Assembly (NCBI GenBank): GCA_001897355.1
Contig: MKST01000002.1
Span: 205,724-269,723, forward strand
Reading direction: 5' to 3'
Origin: Solirubrobacterales bacterium 67-14
GTDB lineage: Bacteria; Actinomycetota; Thermoleophilia; Solirubrobacterales; 70-9
Length of the DNA: 64,000 bases
A model generated the notes under the pieces. It had not been told where the DNA came from. It was given only the letters and a program-made list of their open reading frames with translations, and made no database searches. How positions within the stretch are numbered: position 1 is the first letter of the stretch; each line of letters starts with the position of its first letter. The position numbers and the translations under genes were made by a program. Shown here in pieces: positions 1 through 9,155 of the stretch.

Positions 1-405
1 GACCAGGGCCCGGTCAAGCTGATGTACGACAACTCGCCCCATGACGGCTCGGCCGGAGTGCTGCTCGGCTTCATCGAGGGCCAGGAGGCGCGGCTCGCCG
101 GTCGTATGAGCCCGGCCGCCCGCAAGGCCGCGGTGCTGGCCAACTTCAAGCAGACGATCGGCAACGCGGCCGGGTCACCGAAGGCGTACGTGGAGAAGAA
201 CTGGGCCTCGGAGGAGTGGACCCGCGGCTGCTACGGCGGCTTCCTGCCGCCCGGTGCGCTGACCGGATTCGGTCCCGCGCTGCGCAAGCCCCACGGCCGC
301 ATCCACTGGGCCGGCACCGAGCACGCGGAGATCTGGAACGGCTACATGGACGGCGCCCTCCGCTCCGGAGAAGACGCGGCCAAGGCCGCCCTCAAGAAGC
401 TCTGA
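1..405 (+). CDS. Flavin monoamine oxidase family protein, C-terminal part (5' end outside window)
   Basis: The reading frame is open from base 1 and ends at TGA 403-405, so only the last ~134 residues are present. The C-terminal motif GRIHWAGTEHAEIWNGYMDG followed by ALRSGEDAA is the FAD-binding end of the flavin amine oxidase family (MAO-like), where the substrate-facing aromatic cage and the isoalloxazine contact lie. Such enzymes oxidise amines or amino acids to imines with O2 as acceptor; the substrate cannot be told from this fragment. The 3' end overlaps the convergent FAD oxidoreductase by 14 bases. Confidence 0.85.
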   Translation, partial: DQGPVKLMYDNSPHDGSAGVLLGFIEGQEARLAGRMSPAARKAAVLANFKQTIGNAAGSPKAYVEKNWASEEWTRGCYGGFLPPGALTGFGPALRKPHGRIHWAGTEHAEIWNGYMDGALRSGEDAAKAALKKL

Positions 406-2104
406 GGGTTTTCTCCTGGAGCTTGCGGCAGGCCTCCAGGGCGTCCCAGCCTTCGTCGCCGGAGGTGAGCTTCGAGGGTTCACCGAAGACCGCTCCGGCC
501 GCCACCTCTGACCGGAGGTTGCGGCCGACCGTGGCCGAGGCCGCCTCGACCCCGCCCGCCATCGCGCCGACGATGCCATGCCCGCGACGACTGGACGCGC
601 CGCCCAAGACCAGTCCTTCGATCGGGGTCTTGTACTCGAGGCGCAGGGGGCCGAACTGGTCGGTGGCCAGCTCGATGCCATAGGAGGAACCGCCGGTCGA
701 GAGGGTGTAACGGGTCTGGGTCATCGGGGTGGCCGCCTCCTGCCAGAGGACATGTGAGCGGAGTTCGCCGAGCTGCTCCTCGGCCCGGTCGATCAGCTGC
801 TCGGTGATCCGGTCCTTGGCCTTTCGGTAGCCCGCCTGACGGCTGTACTTCGGGGCATCTTTGCCTTCGTCTACGCCCCAGGCGCCCGGGTCCGGGGTGG
901 CCCAGGTCATCAACTCGATCGTCGAACAGCCGGGCGGCGCGTGGCCTTCGTGGCCGGGATCCTTGGCGCTGGCCGAGGAGATGTAGACCGGCGGGTCGCT
1001 GTCGAACTCACCGGCAGCGATCGGTTCGTAGTAGGCCTCCTGGTCGTAACGGCTGTGCAGCCAGTAATTGGTCGCCGACATGCGCTCGGTGATGTCGAAG
1101 TCGAGGCCGAGATAGACCGTGAACAGCGGGGTGGCCATGCGGTAGCCATCGACCTGGCTGCGGACCTCGTCCGGCACCGCCTCGGCATCGAGCAGTTCGA
1201 GGAAGAGGTGTTTGATGTCGCCGGTCGCAACCACGTTCGCGGTCTTGATCACCTCGCCGCCGGCCAGCTCGACCCCGGCCACCCGGTGCCGGTCGCCATC
1301 TTGCTCGGTCAAGATCCGGCCGACCTCGGCGTGGGTGCGCACCCGGCCACCGTAGGCGTGGATCAGGTCGACCAGGTGGCCGGCAAGTTCCTGGCCGCCA
1401 CCCCGCACGTAGAAGGCGCCTTCCTGCAGGTAGTGGTCGATCACACCGGCGTGCAGTGAGACCGGCGTACGGGAAGGCGGCGTCGCGTAGTCCCCGGCCT
1501 GGCCGAGCAGCACCGCCCGCGAGCGCTCGCTCAGATAATGCTCGTCGAAGAGCTCGGTCATCGGGCGCATCCCCCAGGCAACGACGGTCGGTGCCTTCTC
1601 GACGTACTCGGCCAGATCGGTCGTGCTGTCGGGGATGCCGACCTCGCGCAGCTCGTCCATCACGTTGCGCATCACGTCGGTGACCGCCCGCAAGCCTTCG
1701 TCTTCCTCGGGGAAGGTCTCGACCAGGCGCCCGACGTAGTTGTCCCAGCCCTTCGGCACCTTGAACTCGAGGTCGGGGAAGACGAAGGTGTCGAATCCCT
1801 CCGGATCGAGCTCGGGGAACTCGAGCCGGTCTTGCAGGCCGAGCCCGCCGAGGATGCTGGCGATCTCACCGGTCCTGACCCCGCCGATGTAGTGCAGGCC
1901 GACGTCGAACTGCCACTGGTTCTTGCGGCGGAAGGTCTGGCTGCAGCCGCCGGCCACGTCGTACTGCTCGAGGACCAGCACCCTCTGGCCGATCGCCGCG
2001 AGGTATGCCGCGGCGGTGAGACCGGAGAGTCCGGAGCCGATCACGACCACATCTGGATCCGCCGGAACCGGGGGAACCACCCGCTGCCAGACTTCGTCAC
2101 TCAC
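392..2104 (-). CDS. NAD(P)/FAD-dependent oxidoreductase, phytoene desaturase/retinol saturase-like
   Basis: A Rossmann dinucleotide motif at the N-terminus (VVVIGSGLSGLTAAAYLA, then VLVLEQYDVAGG) and a C-terminal FAD motif (LVLGGASSRRGHGIVGAMAGG) place this ~570-residue protein in the CrtI/all-trans-retinol 13,14-reductase superfamily. Such enzymes saturate or desaturate polyene or related lipids; the substrate is unknown. The frame is open up to a TTG at 2128, but a GTG at 2104 preceded by GAGAGGCGGAAG is the better start, because the TTG lies inside the palindromic operator. It is divergent from a padR gene, so PadR control is likely. Confidence 0.85.
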   Translation of the reverse strand: MSDEVWQRVVPPVPADPDVVVIGSGLSGLTAAAYLAAIGQRVLVLEQYDVAGGCSQTFRRKNQWQFDVGLHYIGGVRTGEIASILGGLGLQDRLEFPELDPEGFDTFVFPDLEFKVPKGWDNYVGRLVETFPEEDEGLRAVTDVMRNVMDELREVGIPDSTTDLAEYVEKAPTVVAWGMRPMTELFDEHYLSERSRAVLLGQAGDYATPPSRTPVSLHAGVIDHYLQEGAFYVRGGGQELAGHLVDLIHAYGGRVRTHAEVGRILTEQDGDRHRVAGVELAGGEVIKTANVVATGDIKHLFLELLDAEAVPDEVRSQVDGYRMATPLFTVYLGLDFDITERMSATNYWLHSRYDQEAYYEPIAAGEFDSDPPVYISSASAKDPGHEGHAPPGCSTIELMTWATPDPGAWGVDEGKDAPKYSRQAGYRKAKDRITEQLIDRAEEQLGELRSHVLWQEAATPMTQTRYTLSTGGSSYGIELATDQFGPLRLEYKTPIEGLVLGGASSRRGHGIVGAMAGGVEAASATVGRNLRSEVAAGAVFGEPSKLTSGDEGWDALEACRKLQEKTLRAS

Positions 2105-2119
2105 CGTCTTCCGCCTCTC

Positions 2120-2157
2120 TATACTCAAAAGAGTGATTACTCAATTTGTTGAGTATA
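2120..2157. promoter_or_regulatory. Probable PadR operator
   Basis: Perfect inverted repeat TATACTCAA (2120-2128) / TTGAGTATA (2149-2157), with an inner half-site TACTCAA at 2138-2144 that pairs with TTGAGTA at 2149-2155 across four bases. It is AT-rich in GC-rich DNA and sits between the divergent oxidoreductase and padR genes. PadR proteins usually bind such dyads and repress both themselves and a neighbour. Confidence 0.65.
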
Positions 2158-2185
2158 AGCGGGACGGGACGAAAGTGCCAGTGCC

Positions 2186-2737
2186 ATGGCGCTGAAGCAC
2201 GCCGTACTGGCCGCACTGGCCAGCGAGGAAGGCTCGGGCTACGAGCTCTCGAAACGCTTCGACGTTTCGGTCGCCAACTTCTGGCCGGCCTCCCAGCAGC
2301 AGGTCTACCGTGAGCTCGACCGGCTCGAGCAGGACGAGCTGGTCAAGGCCCGGGCCGTGCGCCAGGACAAGCGCCCCGACAAGCGGGTCTTCCGGATCAC
2401 GCCGGCGGGCCGCGGCGAGTTGGCGGCCTTCATCCGCGCGACGACCAAGCCGACTGTGATCCGCGACGACCTCCTGGTCAAGGTCGCCTGTGTCGATGAA
2501 TCGAACTCCGGGGAAATCGCCGCGGCGGTAAGCGGCCGGCTCGAAGCCAGCCGTGAGAAGCTCGCCGCGTACGAGCAGATCCGGGCCGCCCTCCTGAACG
2601 GGGACTCGGAGCGGCACTTCCTCGCCGCGGGGCCAGGACGGGCCGAGTTCGGCCCCTACCTTGCCCTGAGGCGCGGGATCGCCTTCGAGAAGGGCAACAT
2701 CCGCTGGGCCCGTGAGGTCCTTTCGGCCCTCGAGTAG
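2186..2737 (+). CDS. PadR family transcriptional regulator
   Basis: 183 residues. The N-terminal winged helix-turn-helix (ALKHAVLAALASEEGSGYEL, then QQVYRELDRLEQDELV and VFRITPAGRGEL) is the PadR fold. The C-terminal half (about residues 95-180) is an alpha-helical dimerisation region typical of the AphA/VirR-type subgroup. It probably represses the divergent FAD oxidoreductase and itself through the dyad at 2120-2157. The inducer is unknown; phenolics are usual for the family. Confidence 0.9.
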   Translation: MALKHAVLAALASEEGSGYELSKRFDVSVANFWPASQQQVYRELDRLEQDELVKARAVRQDKRPDKRVFRITPAGRGELAAFIRATTKPTVIRDDLLVKVACVDESNSGEIAAAVSGRLEASREKLAAYEQIRAALLNGDSERHFLAAGPGRAEFGPYLALRRGIAFEKGNIRWAREVLSALE

Positions 2738-2838
2738 GGAGCGGCGCGTGGACTTCCGGCGAGCCGGCTGGCATATGCTGGCGGCAGACCGGGTACCGGT
2801 CGATGCAAGTCAGTCAAGACCCAAGGAGAGGACTTTAG

Positions 2839-3120
2839 ATGCCGACTTTCGTGATGCTGACCAACCTGACTTCCGATGGCGTCAAGACGCTGAAGGGAAA
2901 CCCAGGCCGCGTGACCGAGGTCAATCGCGAGGTCGAGGCCCTGGGCGCCCGCGTGGTGGCCCAGTACGCAACCTTGGGCCAGTACGACTTCATCTCGATC
3001 ATCGAGGCTCCCTCCGATGAGGTGATGGCCAAGGTCTCGGTCGAGATGGGATCGCGGGGCACGATGACCAGCCAGACCCTTTCCGCACTCCCGGCCGAGC
3101 GGCTCGTCGAAGTTCTTTGA
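2839..3120 (+). CDS. GYD domain-containing protein
   Basis: 93 residues with a strong Shine-Dalgarno AAGGAGAGG upstream of ATG. The sequence [18 protein letters not shown] through [16 protein letters not shown] matches the GYD family, small ferredoxin-like (dimeric alpha/beta barrel type) proteins of unknown function named for a Gly-Tyr-Asp motif (here GQYD). Its stop overlaps the TTG start of purD, so the two are translationally coupled, and it is the first gene of the GYD-purD-purE-purB run. A role in purine metabolism is suggested only by position. Confidence 0.85.
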   Translation: MPTFVMLTNLTSDGVKTLKGNPGRVTEVNREVEALGARVVAQYATLGQYDFISIIEAPSDEVMAKVSVEMGSRGTMTSQTLSALPAERLVEVL

Positions 3121-4409
3121 GCGCCCGCATCCTCGTCCTCGGCGGCGGCGGCCGCGAGCACGCCATCGTCAAGGCGCTCGCCCGCTCGCCGCAATCGCCG
3201 GAGCTCTTCTGCGCGCCCGGCAACCCGGGCATCGCGACCGACGCGACCTGCCTGCCGGACCTCGATCCGGTCGATCCCGCCGCAGTCACCGCCAAGGCGG
3301 TCGAGCTCGGGATCGACCTCATCGCGGTCGGCCCTGAAGCGCCGCTGGTGGCGGGCGTGGTCGACGCCCTGTCCGAGGCCGGGATCGCCGCCTTCGGCCC
3401 GAGCGGCGCCGCCGCCCAGCTCGAAGGTTCCAAGTCCTACGCCAAGCAGGCGATGGAGGAGGCTGGGGTGCCGACCGCGGGGTACGCGGTCGTGACCGAC
3501 CGCGAGAGCGCCCTGGCGAAGGTGGCCGAGACCGGCTGCCCAGTGGTGCTCAAGGCCGATGGCCTGGCGGCCGGCAAGGGTGTGCTGATCTGCCTGGACG
3601 AGGAGGAAGCACGGGAGGCGATCGAGGTCTTCTTCACCGAGCAGCGCTTCGGCCAGACGGAGGTCGTGGTCGAGGAGTTCCTCGAAGGCGAGGAGCTTTC
3701 GCTGCTCGCGATCTGCGACGGCGAGAGGGCGATACCGCTCGCCCCGGCCCAGGACTACAAGCGGATCGGCGAAGGCGACACCGGCCCCAACACCGGCGGC
3801 ATGGGCAGCTACTCACCGGTCCAGACCGTCTCTTCCGACCGGCTGGCCGAGCTTTCGGCGACCGTACACCAGCCGATCGTCGACCTGATGGCAAAGCGCG
3901 GGCACCCCTTCCACGGAGTCCTCTACGCGGGGTTGATGATGACCGCGGACGGACCCAAGGTGCTCGAGTACAACACGCGCTTCGGTGACCCGGAGACCCA
4001 GGCGGTGCTGCCCCGGCTCGAGTCGGATCTGGTCGAGCTGTTCTTCGCCGCGGCCAAGCCGGGCGGTTTGGCGGAGATCGAGGTCAGCTTCGCCGACCAG
4101 TTCGCGGTGACCGTGGTGCTGGCCTCGGCCGGCTATCCGGCCTCCTCTTCCAAGGGCGATGTGATCACCGGCCTGGAGGAAGCGGCCCGGCTCGCCGAGG
4201 TGGTCCACGCCGGAACCGCGGAGCAGAACGGTGAGATCGTCACCGCCGGCGGCCGGGTGCTGAACCTGACCGGCGTCGGGCCCGACGCCGCAACGGCGCG
4301 TGATCGCGCTTACGATGCGGCAGACGCAGTCAATTTCGATGGCAAACAGATGCGACGTGACATCGCCGAAAGGGCGGTCCGGCGCGAGAGAGACCAGGAC
4401 TCAAAATGA
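3117..4409 (+). CDS. purD: Phosphoribosylamine-glycine ligase (GAR synthetase)
   Basis: 430 residues, the usual PurD length. It ligates glycine to phosphoribosylamine with ATP, the second step of purine synthesis. N-domain motif [17 protein letters not shown]-grasp segments [17 protein letters not shown] and EFLEGEELS; the PurD signature [10 protein letters not shown] and the metal-binding RFGDPE motif are all present. The TTG start overlaps the GYD stop (TTGA) and its own stop overlaps purE (ATGA). It is co-transcribed with purE and purB. Confidence 0.97.
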   Translation: MSARILVLGGGGREHAIVKALARSPQSPELFCAPGNPGIATDATCLPDLDPVDPAAVTAKAVELGIDLIAVGPEAPLVAGVVDALSEAGIAAFGPSGAAAQLEGSKSYAKQAMEEAGVPTAGYAVVTDRESALAKVAETGCPVVLKADGLAAGKGVLICLDEEEAREAIEVFFTEQRFGQTEVVVEEFLEGEELSLLAICDGERAIPLAPAQDYKRIGEGDTGPNTGGMGSYSPVQTVSSDRLAELSATVHQPIVDLMAKRGHPFHGVLYAGLMMTADGPKVLEYNTRFGDPETQAVLPRLESDLVELFFAAAKPGGLAEIEVSFADQFAVTVVLASAGYPASSSKGDVITGLEEAARLAEVVHAGTAEQNGEIVTAGGRVLNLTGVGPDAATARDRAYDAADAVNFDGKQMRRDIAERAVRRERDQDSK

Positions 4410-4879
4410 GCGAAACCCCCCAGCAACCGGCAGCCCTGACCTCGGTCGAGGAACTCTTCGAGGAGATCGACGTCGAAGAGCCCAAGGTCGGGATCATCAT
4501 GGGCTCGAAGAACGACAAGCCCAAGATGCAGCCCGCCGGCCAGGCCCTTGAAGATGCCGGCATCGCCTACGAAGTGCGGGTGATGTCCGCCCATCGCGAC
4601 CCCGAACTCGTGGTCGACTACTGCACCAACGCGAAGATGCGCGGCCTGAAGGTGATCATCGCCGGGGCCGGCATGTCGGCCGCCCTGCCCGGTGTCGCCG
4701 CCGCCCACACGGAACTCCCGGTGATCGGCGTGCCGATCCTCGGCAAGTCGCTCGGCGGCCTCGACGCGCTGCTCTCGGCCGTTCAGATGCCGCCCGGCGT
4801 ACCGGTGGCCTGCGTGGCGATCGACGGCGCCAAGAACGCCGGTGTGCTCGCCACCCGCATCATCAACGTCGGTGCCTAG
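4406..4879 (+). CDS. purE: N5-carboxyaminoimidazole ribonucleotide mutase
   Basis: 157 residues. Class I PurE core: [14 protein letters not shown] (phosphate loop), VMSAHRDPE with the catalytic His, [20 protein letters not shown] and [20 protein letters not shown]. It converts N5-CAIR to CAIR. There is a ~25-residue acidic N-terminal extension before the core, and the usual GSxSD loop reads GSKND. It overlaps purD by ATGA and lies 6 bases before purB. The PurK partner needed for class I PurE is not in the window. Confidence 0.95.
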   Translation: MSETPQQPAALTSVEELFEEIDVEEPKVGIIMGSKNDKPKMQPAGQALEDAGIAYEVRVMSAHRDPELVVDYCTNAKMRGLKVIIAGAGMSAALPGVAAAHTELPVIGVPILGKSLGGLDALLSAVQMPPGVPVACVAIDGAKNAGVLATRIINVGA

Positions 4880-4885
4880 TCCCGC

Positions 4886-6169
4886 ATGATCGAGCGTTAC
4901 ACCCGGCCCGAGATGGGGGCCGTCTGGACTCAGCAGGCCAAGTTCCAGTCCTGGCTCGATGTCGAACTCGCCGCCACCGACGCCTGGGCGGCCGAGGGCG
5001 TGGTCCCGGCCGAGGCCGCGGAGATCTGCCGCGAGAAGGCGGCCTTCACGGTCGAGGAGGTCAACGCCCGCGAAGAGATCACCAACCATGACGTCGCCGC
5101 CTTCGTCGACGTGGTCGCCGCTTCGATCGGCGAGGAAGGCCGCTGGATCCACTTCGGCCTGACCTCCTCGGACGTGCTCGACACCGCGCTCGCCGTCCAG
5201 CTGACGAAGGCCGGCGAGATCCTGGTCGACGGGGCCAAGCGCTACCGCGACGCCCTGATCGACCGGGCCTTCGAGTTCAAGGACACGCTAGCGATGGGCC
5301 GCACCCACGGCGTTCATGCCGAGCCGACCACCTTCGGCCTGCGGCTGGCCGGCTTCGCCTTCGAGGCCGACCGCAACTGGAAGCGGCTGCAAAGCGCGAC
5401 CAGCCAGGCCGCCCGGGGCAAGCTCTCGGGCGCAGTCGGCACCTACGCGTCGGTGCCACCGTCGATCGAACGGCGGGTGATGGGGAACCTCGGGCTGGCC
5501 CGCGAGGAGATCGCGACCCAGGTGGTGCCACGCGACCGCCACGCCGAACTGCTTTCCGCGATCGCCCTGGCCGGAGCCGGGATCGAGCGCTTCGCGACCG
5601 AGGTCCGGCACCTGCAGCGGACCGAGGTCCGCGAGGCCGAGGAGCCGTTCGCCACCGGCCAGCAGAAGGGCTCTTCGGCGATGCCGCACAAACGGAACCC
5701 GATCCGCACCGAACGCCTGACCGGGCTCGCCCGGCTGCTCCGCGGCTACGCCCAGACCGGGCTCGAAAACGTCGCGCTCTGGCACGAGCGGGACATCTCC
5801 CACTCCGGAGCCGAACGGGTGATCCTGCCCGACGCGACGATCGGGCTCGACTACATGCATTACATCGCCACCCAGGTCGCGACCGGCCTGGTCGTCCACG
5901 TCGACCGGCTGCAGTCGAACCTGGAGCTGACCAACGGCGCGCTGTTCAGCCAGCGGGCACTGACCGCCCTGGTCGAGTCGGGTATGACCCGGGACGAGGC
6001 CTACCGCACGGTCCAGGCCGCCGCTCACGAGGCCTTTGACGGTGGTCCGCATTTCCGCGAGCTGATCGGCAAGGCCGCCCCGGAACTAGACCTCGACGAG
6101 ATCTTCGACTACAGCGCCTACCTAACCCACCTCCCGGAAGTATTCGAACGCCTGGAAGAGATCCGCTAG
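4886..6169 (+). CDS. purB: Adenylosuccinate lyase
   Basis: 427 residues, the short bacterial form (B. subtilis/T. maritima type). It cleaves SAICAR and adenylosuccinate, releasing fumarate. Family features: [17 protein letters not shown] with the catalytic His region, and the fumarase/aspartase superfamily signature [10 protein letters not shown] in the flexible catalytic loop. The start ATG lies 6 bases after purE. Downstream is hairpin repeat A, which may end this operon and the convergent LysR gene. Confidence 0.97.
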   Translation: MIERYTRPEMGAVWTQQAKFQSWLDVELAATDAWAAEGVVPAEAAEICREKAAFTVEEVNAREEITNHDVAAFVDVVAASIGEEGRWIHFGLTSSDVLDTALAVQLTKAGEILVDGAKRYRDALIDRAFEFKDTLAMGRTHGVHAEPTTFGLRLAGFAFEADRNWKRLQSATSQAARGKLSGAVGTYASVPPSIERRVMGNLGLAREEIATQVVPRDRHAELLSAIALAGAGIERFATEVRHLQRTEVREAEEPFATGQQKGSSAMPHKRNPIRTERLTGLARLLRGYAQTGLENVALWHERDISHSGAERVILPDATIGLDYMHYIATQVATGLVVHVDRLQSNLELTNGALFSQRALTALVESGMTRDEAYRTVQAAAHEAFDGGPHFRELIGKAAPELDLDEIFDYSAYLTHLPEVFERLEEIR

Positions 6170-6174
6170 ATGCG

Positions 6175-6221
6175 GTGAGGTTGAAGAATCGAGCGCTATA
6201 TGGCGGAAACTTCAACCTCAC
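6175..6221. repeat. Repeat A, copy 1: hairpin with conserved 25-nt loop
   Basis: Perfect 11-bp arms GTGAGGTTGAA (6175-6185) and TTCAACCTCAC (6211-6221) enclose 25 nt. A second copy with the same loop length and near-identical loop lies at 62275-62325. Inside the loop CGCT/GGCG can form a short inner stem around ATAT. It lies between the convergent purB and lysR genes and could serve as a two-way terminator. TGCG flanks both sides of this copy. Confidence 0.8.
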
Positions 6222-6237
6222 TGCGCTCACTGCGGAT

Positions 6238-7125
6238 TCATTTGAACTGACGCTCCTCGATTCCCGACAGGAACGGCTCGATCTGGGGTGAGTCGTTTTC
6301 TCGGTGGCGGACGGCGAGGATCGAGGTCCGAGGGGACGGGTCGAGTTCCACGTAGCGGATGCCGACGAAGGCCAGTTCCCGCACCGAGTCGGGTAATAGC
6401 GAAAGGCCCATGCCGGCCGAGACCAGGCCGAGAATCGAGAGAACGCTGGTCGCCTGCTGGGCAATGTTGATGCCCTCGCCGTACTGGCGGGCGATGCTCA
6501 TGGTCTCGTCGTAGAGGCCGGGGATCTGCTCTCTCTCGATCACGACCATCGGCTCGCTGATCACTTCCCCGGGGGCGAGGTGCTCCCGGTCTGCCAGCGG
6601 ATGGCCGGCCGGAACGGCCGCGATGAAGTGCTCTTCGAGCACCCTTTCGATCACGAGGTCGGTTGAGCCTGGGTCGGTGCGCACGAAGCCGAGGTCGAGG
6701 TTACCGCGAACGAGCCCGTCAGTCTGGGCGTGGATCGAGAGCTCTCGCAGTTCCAGGGCGACCCGCGGATGGGTGCCGCGGAAACGACGTACCGCCTCCG
6801 GAACCACCCCGATGGCCGCAGTTTCAACGAAGCCGATGGCCAGTCGGCCGACGACTCCGCGCGCCGCGTCCTGCGCGGCGGTAACCGCCCTGTCGATGTC
6901 GTCGAACGTGCGCCGCGTGTGCTCGGCCAGCGACTCACCAGCTGGAGTGAGCTTGATCGATCGCCGCCGACGATCGAAGAGCTCGGCCCCGATCGCGCGC
7001 TCCAGCTTGCGGATCTGCTGGCTGAGCGATGGCTGGGCGATGTGCAGCCGTTCCGCGGCCCGGCCGAAATGCAGCTCCTCGGCCACGGCGGAGAAGTACC
7101 TCAGGTGTCGGAGCTCGATCTCCAT
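6238..7125 (-). CDS. LysR family transcriptional regulator
   Basis: 295 residues. The N-terminal HTH (ELRHLRYFSAVAEELHFGRA, then LHIAQPSLSQQIRKLERAIG) is canonical LysR, followed by a periplasmic-binding-like effector domain from about residue 90. It is divergent from the oxidase subunit I gene with a 68-bp gap carrying LysR-type T-N11-A dyads, so autoregulation and control of the oxidase gene are likely. The effector is unknown. Its 3' end lies 16 bases from repeat A. Confidence 0.93.
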   Translation of the reverse strand: MEIELRHLRYFSAVAEELHFGRAAERLHIAQPSLSQQIRKLERAIGAELFDRRRRSIKLTPAGESLAEHTRRTFDDIDRAVTAAQDAARGVVGRLAIGFVETAAIGVVPEAVRRFRGTHPRVALELRELSIHAQTDGLVRGNLDLGFVRTDPGSTDLVIERVLEEHFIAAVPAGHPLADREHLAPGEVISEPMVVIEREQIPGLYDETMSIARQYGEGINIAQQATSVLSILGLVSAGMGLSLLPDSVRELAFVGIRYVELDPSPRTSILAVRHRENDSPQIEPFLSGIEERQFK

Positions 7126-7163
7126 AGGTGCAGCCTATGAAATAGGCCACTAACAGATATTAG
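7124..7163. promoter_or_regulatory. LysR-type binding sites between lysR and the oxidase gene
   Basis: ATAGGTGCAGCCTAT (7124-7138) is a 5+5 dyad with the classic T-N11-A spacing and overlaps the lysR start. CTAACAGATATTAG (7150-7163) is a second, AT-rich dyad nearer the oxidase gene. A further TAGGCCA/TGGCCTA pair spans 7143-7186. A recognition site at the regulator start plus an activation site nearer the target is the usual LysR arrangement. Confidence 0.5.
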
Positions 7164-7193
7164 ACATAATGAGTGTTGCTGGCCTAGCCTGAA

Positions 7194-9131
7194 GTGCCCA
7201 TGGAGGGCACCATCACAACCGAAACCGCGGCGTCCCGTGGTCATCTACCGATTGCCCGGATGGCGATCGGGACCCTCGTGGGCGCCGCGATCGGATTCGG
7301 GCTGGTGATCGGGTTCCGCGCGATCGCCGGCCTCGACCTCCTCCAGACCGAGCAGACCGGGTACCCACACGTGGTGGTGCCGCTGGTCACCGCGCCGTTC
7401 GGCTTCCTCTGGGGCCTCGGCTGCTTCGACTACTGGCTGAAGTGGGCCTTCGGCGCGAAGGAGCTGCCCGACGAGCACGGTGAGCACGGCGCCCGCGAGT
7501 GGCGTGACTACTTCCGCTTCAACACCGACCACAAGGTGATCGGGATCCAGTACGTGGTCACCACCCTCTTCTTCTTCCTGATCGGCGGCCTGCTGGCGAT
7601 GCTGGTCCGGGCCGAGCTGGCCCAGCCCGGCAGCCAGATCTTCGCCGCGAACACCTACAACGGGCTGTTCTCGACCCACGCCACGATCATGATCTTCATG
7701 TTCATCATCCCGGCCTTTGCCGGGCTGGCGAACTACGTGCTGCCCCTGATGATCGGCGCGCCGGACATGGCGTTCCCCAGACTCAACGCCTTGAGTTTCT
7801 GGCTGCTGCCGATCGCAGGGGTGATCTTCGTGGCCAGTTTCCTTGCCCCGGGCGGCGCCTTCGACGCCGGCTGGACCGGCTACGCACCTCTCTCAACGGG
7901 GGCGCCCTTGGGGCAATCCTTCTTCAACATCGGCGTGCAGTTCGCCGGCTTCTCCTCGATCTTCGCGGCGGTGAACTTCCTGGTCACGATCATCTCGATG
8001 CGTGCCCCGGGCATGACCGTCTGGCGGATGCCGCTGCTCGGCTGGGCCAACCTCGCCACCTCGCTGCTGATCATCGGGGCGACGCCGTTCATCGCCGGGG
8101 TCCAACTGATGGTGCTGCTCTCCCGCATCATGGGGATGAACTTCTTCAACTTCCTCGAGGGTGGCGACGTCGTTTCCTACCAGCACATCTTCTGGTTCTA
8201 TTCGCACCCCGCCGTCTACATCATGATGTTGCCCGGGTTCGGGATCGTCAGCGAAGTAATCGCGACCCACGCCCGCAAGCCGATCTTCGGCTACCGCCTG
8301 ATGGCACTCTCCCTGATCGGCATCGTCATGCTCAGCTACTCGGTCTGGGCCCACCACATGTTCGTCTCGGGAATGTTCTCCTGGCTCCGGGTACCGATGA
8401 TGATCACCTCCACCCTGATCGCCGTGCCGACCGGGATCAAGATCTTCTCCTGGCTGGCGACTCTCTTCTACGGCAAGATCCACACCAACCGGACGGCGAT
8501 GCTGTTCGCGCTCGGCTTCATAGTCAGCTTCATCGTCGGCGGGATCAGCGGCGTGATGATCGCCCTGATCCCGATCGACATCCACGTCACCGACACCTAC
8601 TTCATCGTCGCCCACATCCACTTCGTGCTCTTCGCCGGCTCGGTCTTCACGATCTTCGCCGGGATCTACCACTGGTTCCCGAAGATGACCGGACGCATGT
8701 ACGACGAGCGCCTCGGCCGGATCCATTTCTGGCTGACCCTGCTTGGCACCTGGCTCACCTTCGCGCCGATGCACTGGATCGGCATGGATGGCATGCCCCG
8801 CCGCGTCGCCGACTACGCCAGCCAGTACGGCGACTGGAACCTCTTGATCTCGGTCGCCTCGTTCATGCTCGGCGCCGCCCAGCTCGTCTTCGTCTACAAC
8901 ATGATCGTCAGCTGGCGCTTCGGCCCGAAGGCGGGCGACAACCCCTGGCGGGCCCACTCGATCGAGTGGCAGGTCAGCTCGCCGCCCCCGATCTACAACT
9001 TCGAGCGCATCCCTCGCGTGGTCGGCAGCCCCTATGAGTTCGGCGTCCCCGGCTTCCGCCACGCGATCATGAACGACGAGCAGGAAAAAGAAGCCGTCGA
9101 GCGCGCCCGAAGAATCAAAGCCACCGCCTGA
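7194..9131 (+). CDS. Haem-copper oxygen reductase subunit I (cytochrome c oxidase, type A2-like)
   Basis: 645 residues, an integral membrane protein that reduces O2 to water and pumps protons. Visible ligands: STHATIMIFMF (low-spin haem His), SHPAVY (CuB His338 and the cross-linked Tyr342), HHMFVSGM (two CuB His) and VAHIHFVLF (haem ligands). The family's D-channel Glu in GHPEVY is absent; the motif is YSHPAVY, which marks subfamily A2, where the Tyr replaces it. About 100 N-terminal residues add two predicted membrane segments before the usual core. GTG 7194 and ATG 7200 are both possible starts. No subunit II or III gene lies nearby. Confidence 0.93.
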   Translation: MPMEGTITTETAASRGHLPIARMAIGTLVGAAIGFGLVIGFRAIAGLDLLQTEQTGYPHVVVPLVTAPFGFLWGLGCFDYWLKWAFGAKELPDEHGEHGAREWRDYFRFNTDHKVIGIQYVVTTLFFFLIGGLLAMLVRAELAQPGSQIFAANTYNGLFSTHATIMIFMFIIPAFAGLANYVLPLMIGAPDMAFPRLNALSFWLLPIAGVIFVASFLAPGGAFDAGWTGYAPLSTGAPLGQSFFNIGVQFAGFSSIFAAVNFLVTIISMRAPGMTVWRMPLLGWANLATSLLIIGATPFIAGVQLMVLLSRIMGMNFFNFLEGGDVVSYQHIFWFYSHPAVYIMMLPGFGIVSEVIATHARKPIFGYRLMALSLIGIVMLSYSVWAHHMFVSGMFSWLRVPMMITSTLIAVPTGIKIFSWLATLFYGKIHTNRTAMLFALGFIVSFIVGGISGVMIALIPIDIHVTDTYFIVAHIHFVLFAGSVFTIFAGIYHWFPKMTGRMYDERLGRIHFWLTLLGTWLTFAPMHWIGMDGMPRRVADYASQYGDWNLLISVASFMLGAAQLVFVYNMIVSWRFGPKAGDNPWRAHSIEWQVSSPPPIYNFERIPRVVGSPYEFGVPGFRHAIMNDEQEKEAVERARRIKATA

Positions 9132-9155
9132 CCAAGCCGCGGCTAAGCTTCGGGT

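Noticed and set aside
6171..6225. TGCG target-site duplication around repeat A
   Set aside because: Only four bases, and the second copy has no matching flanking repeat.
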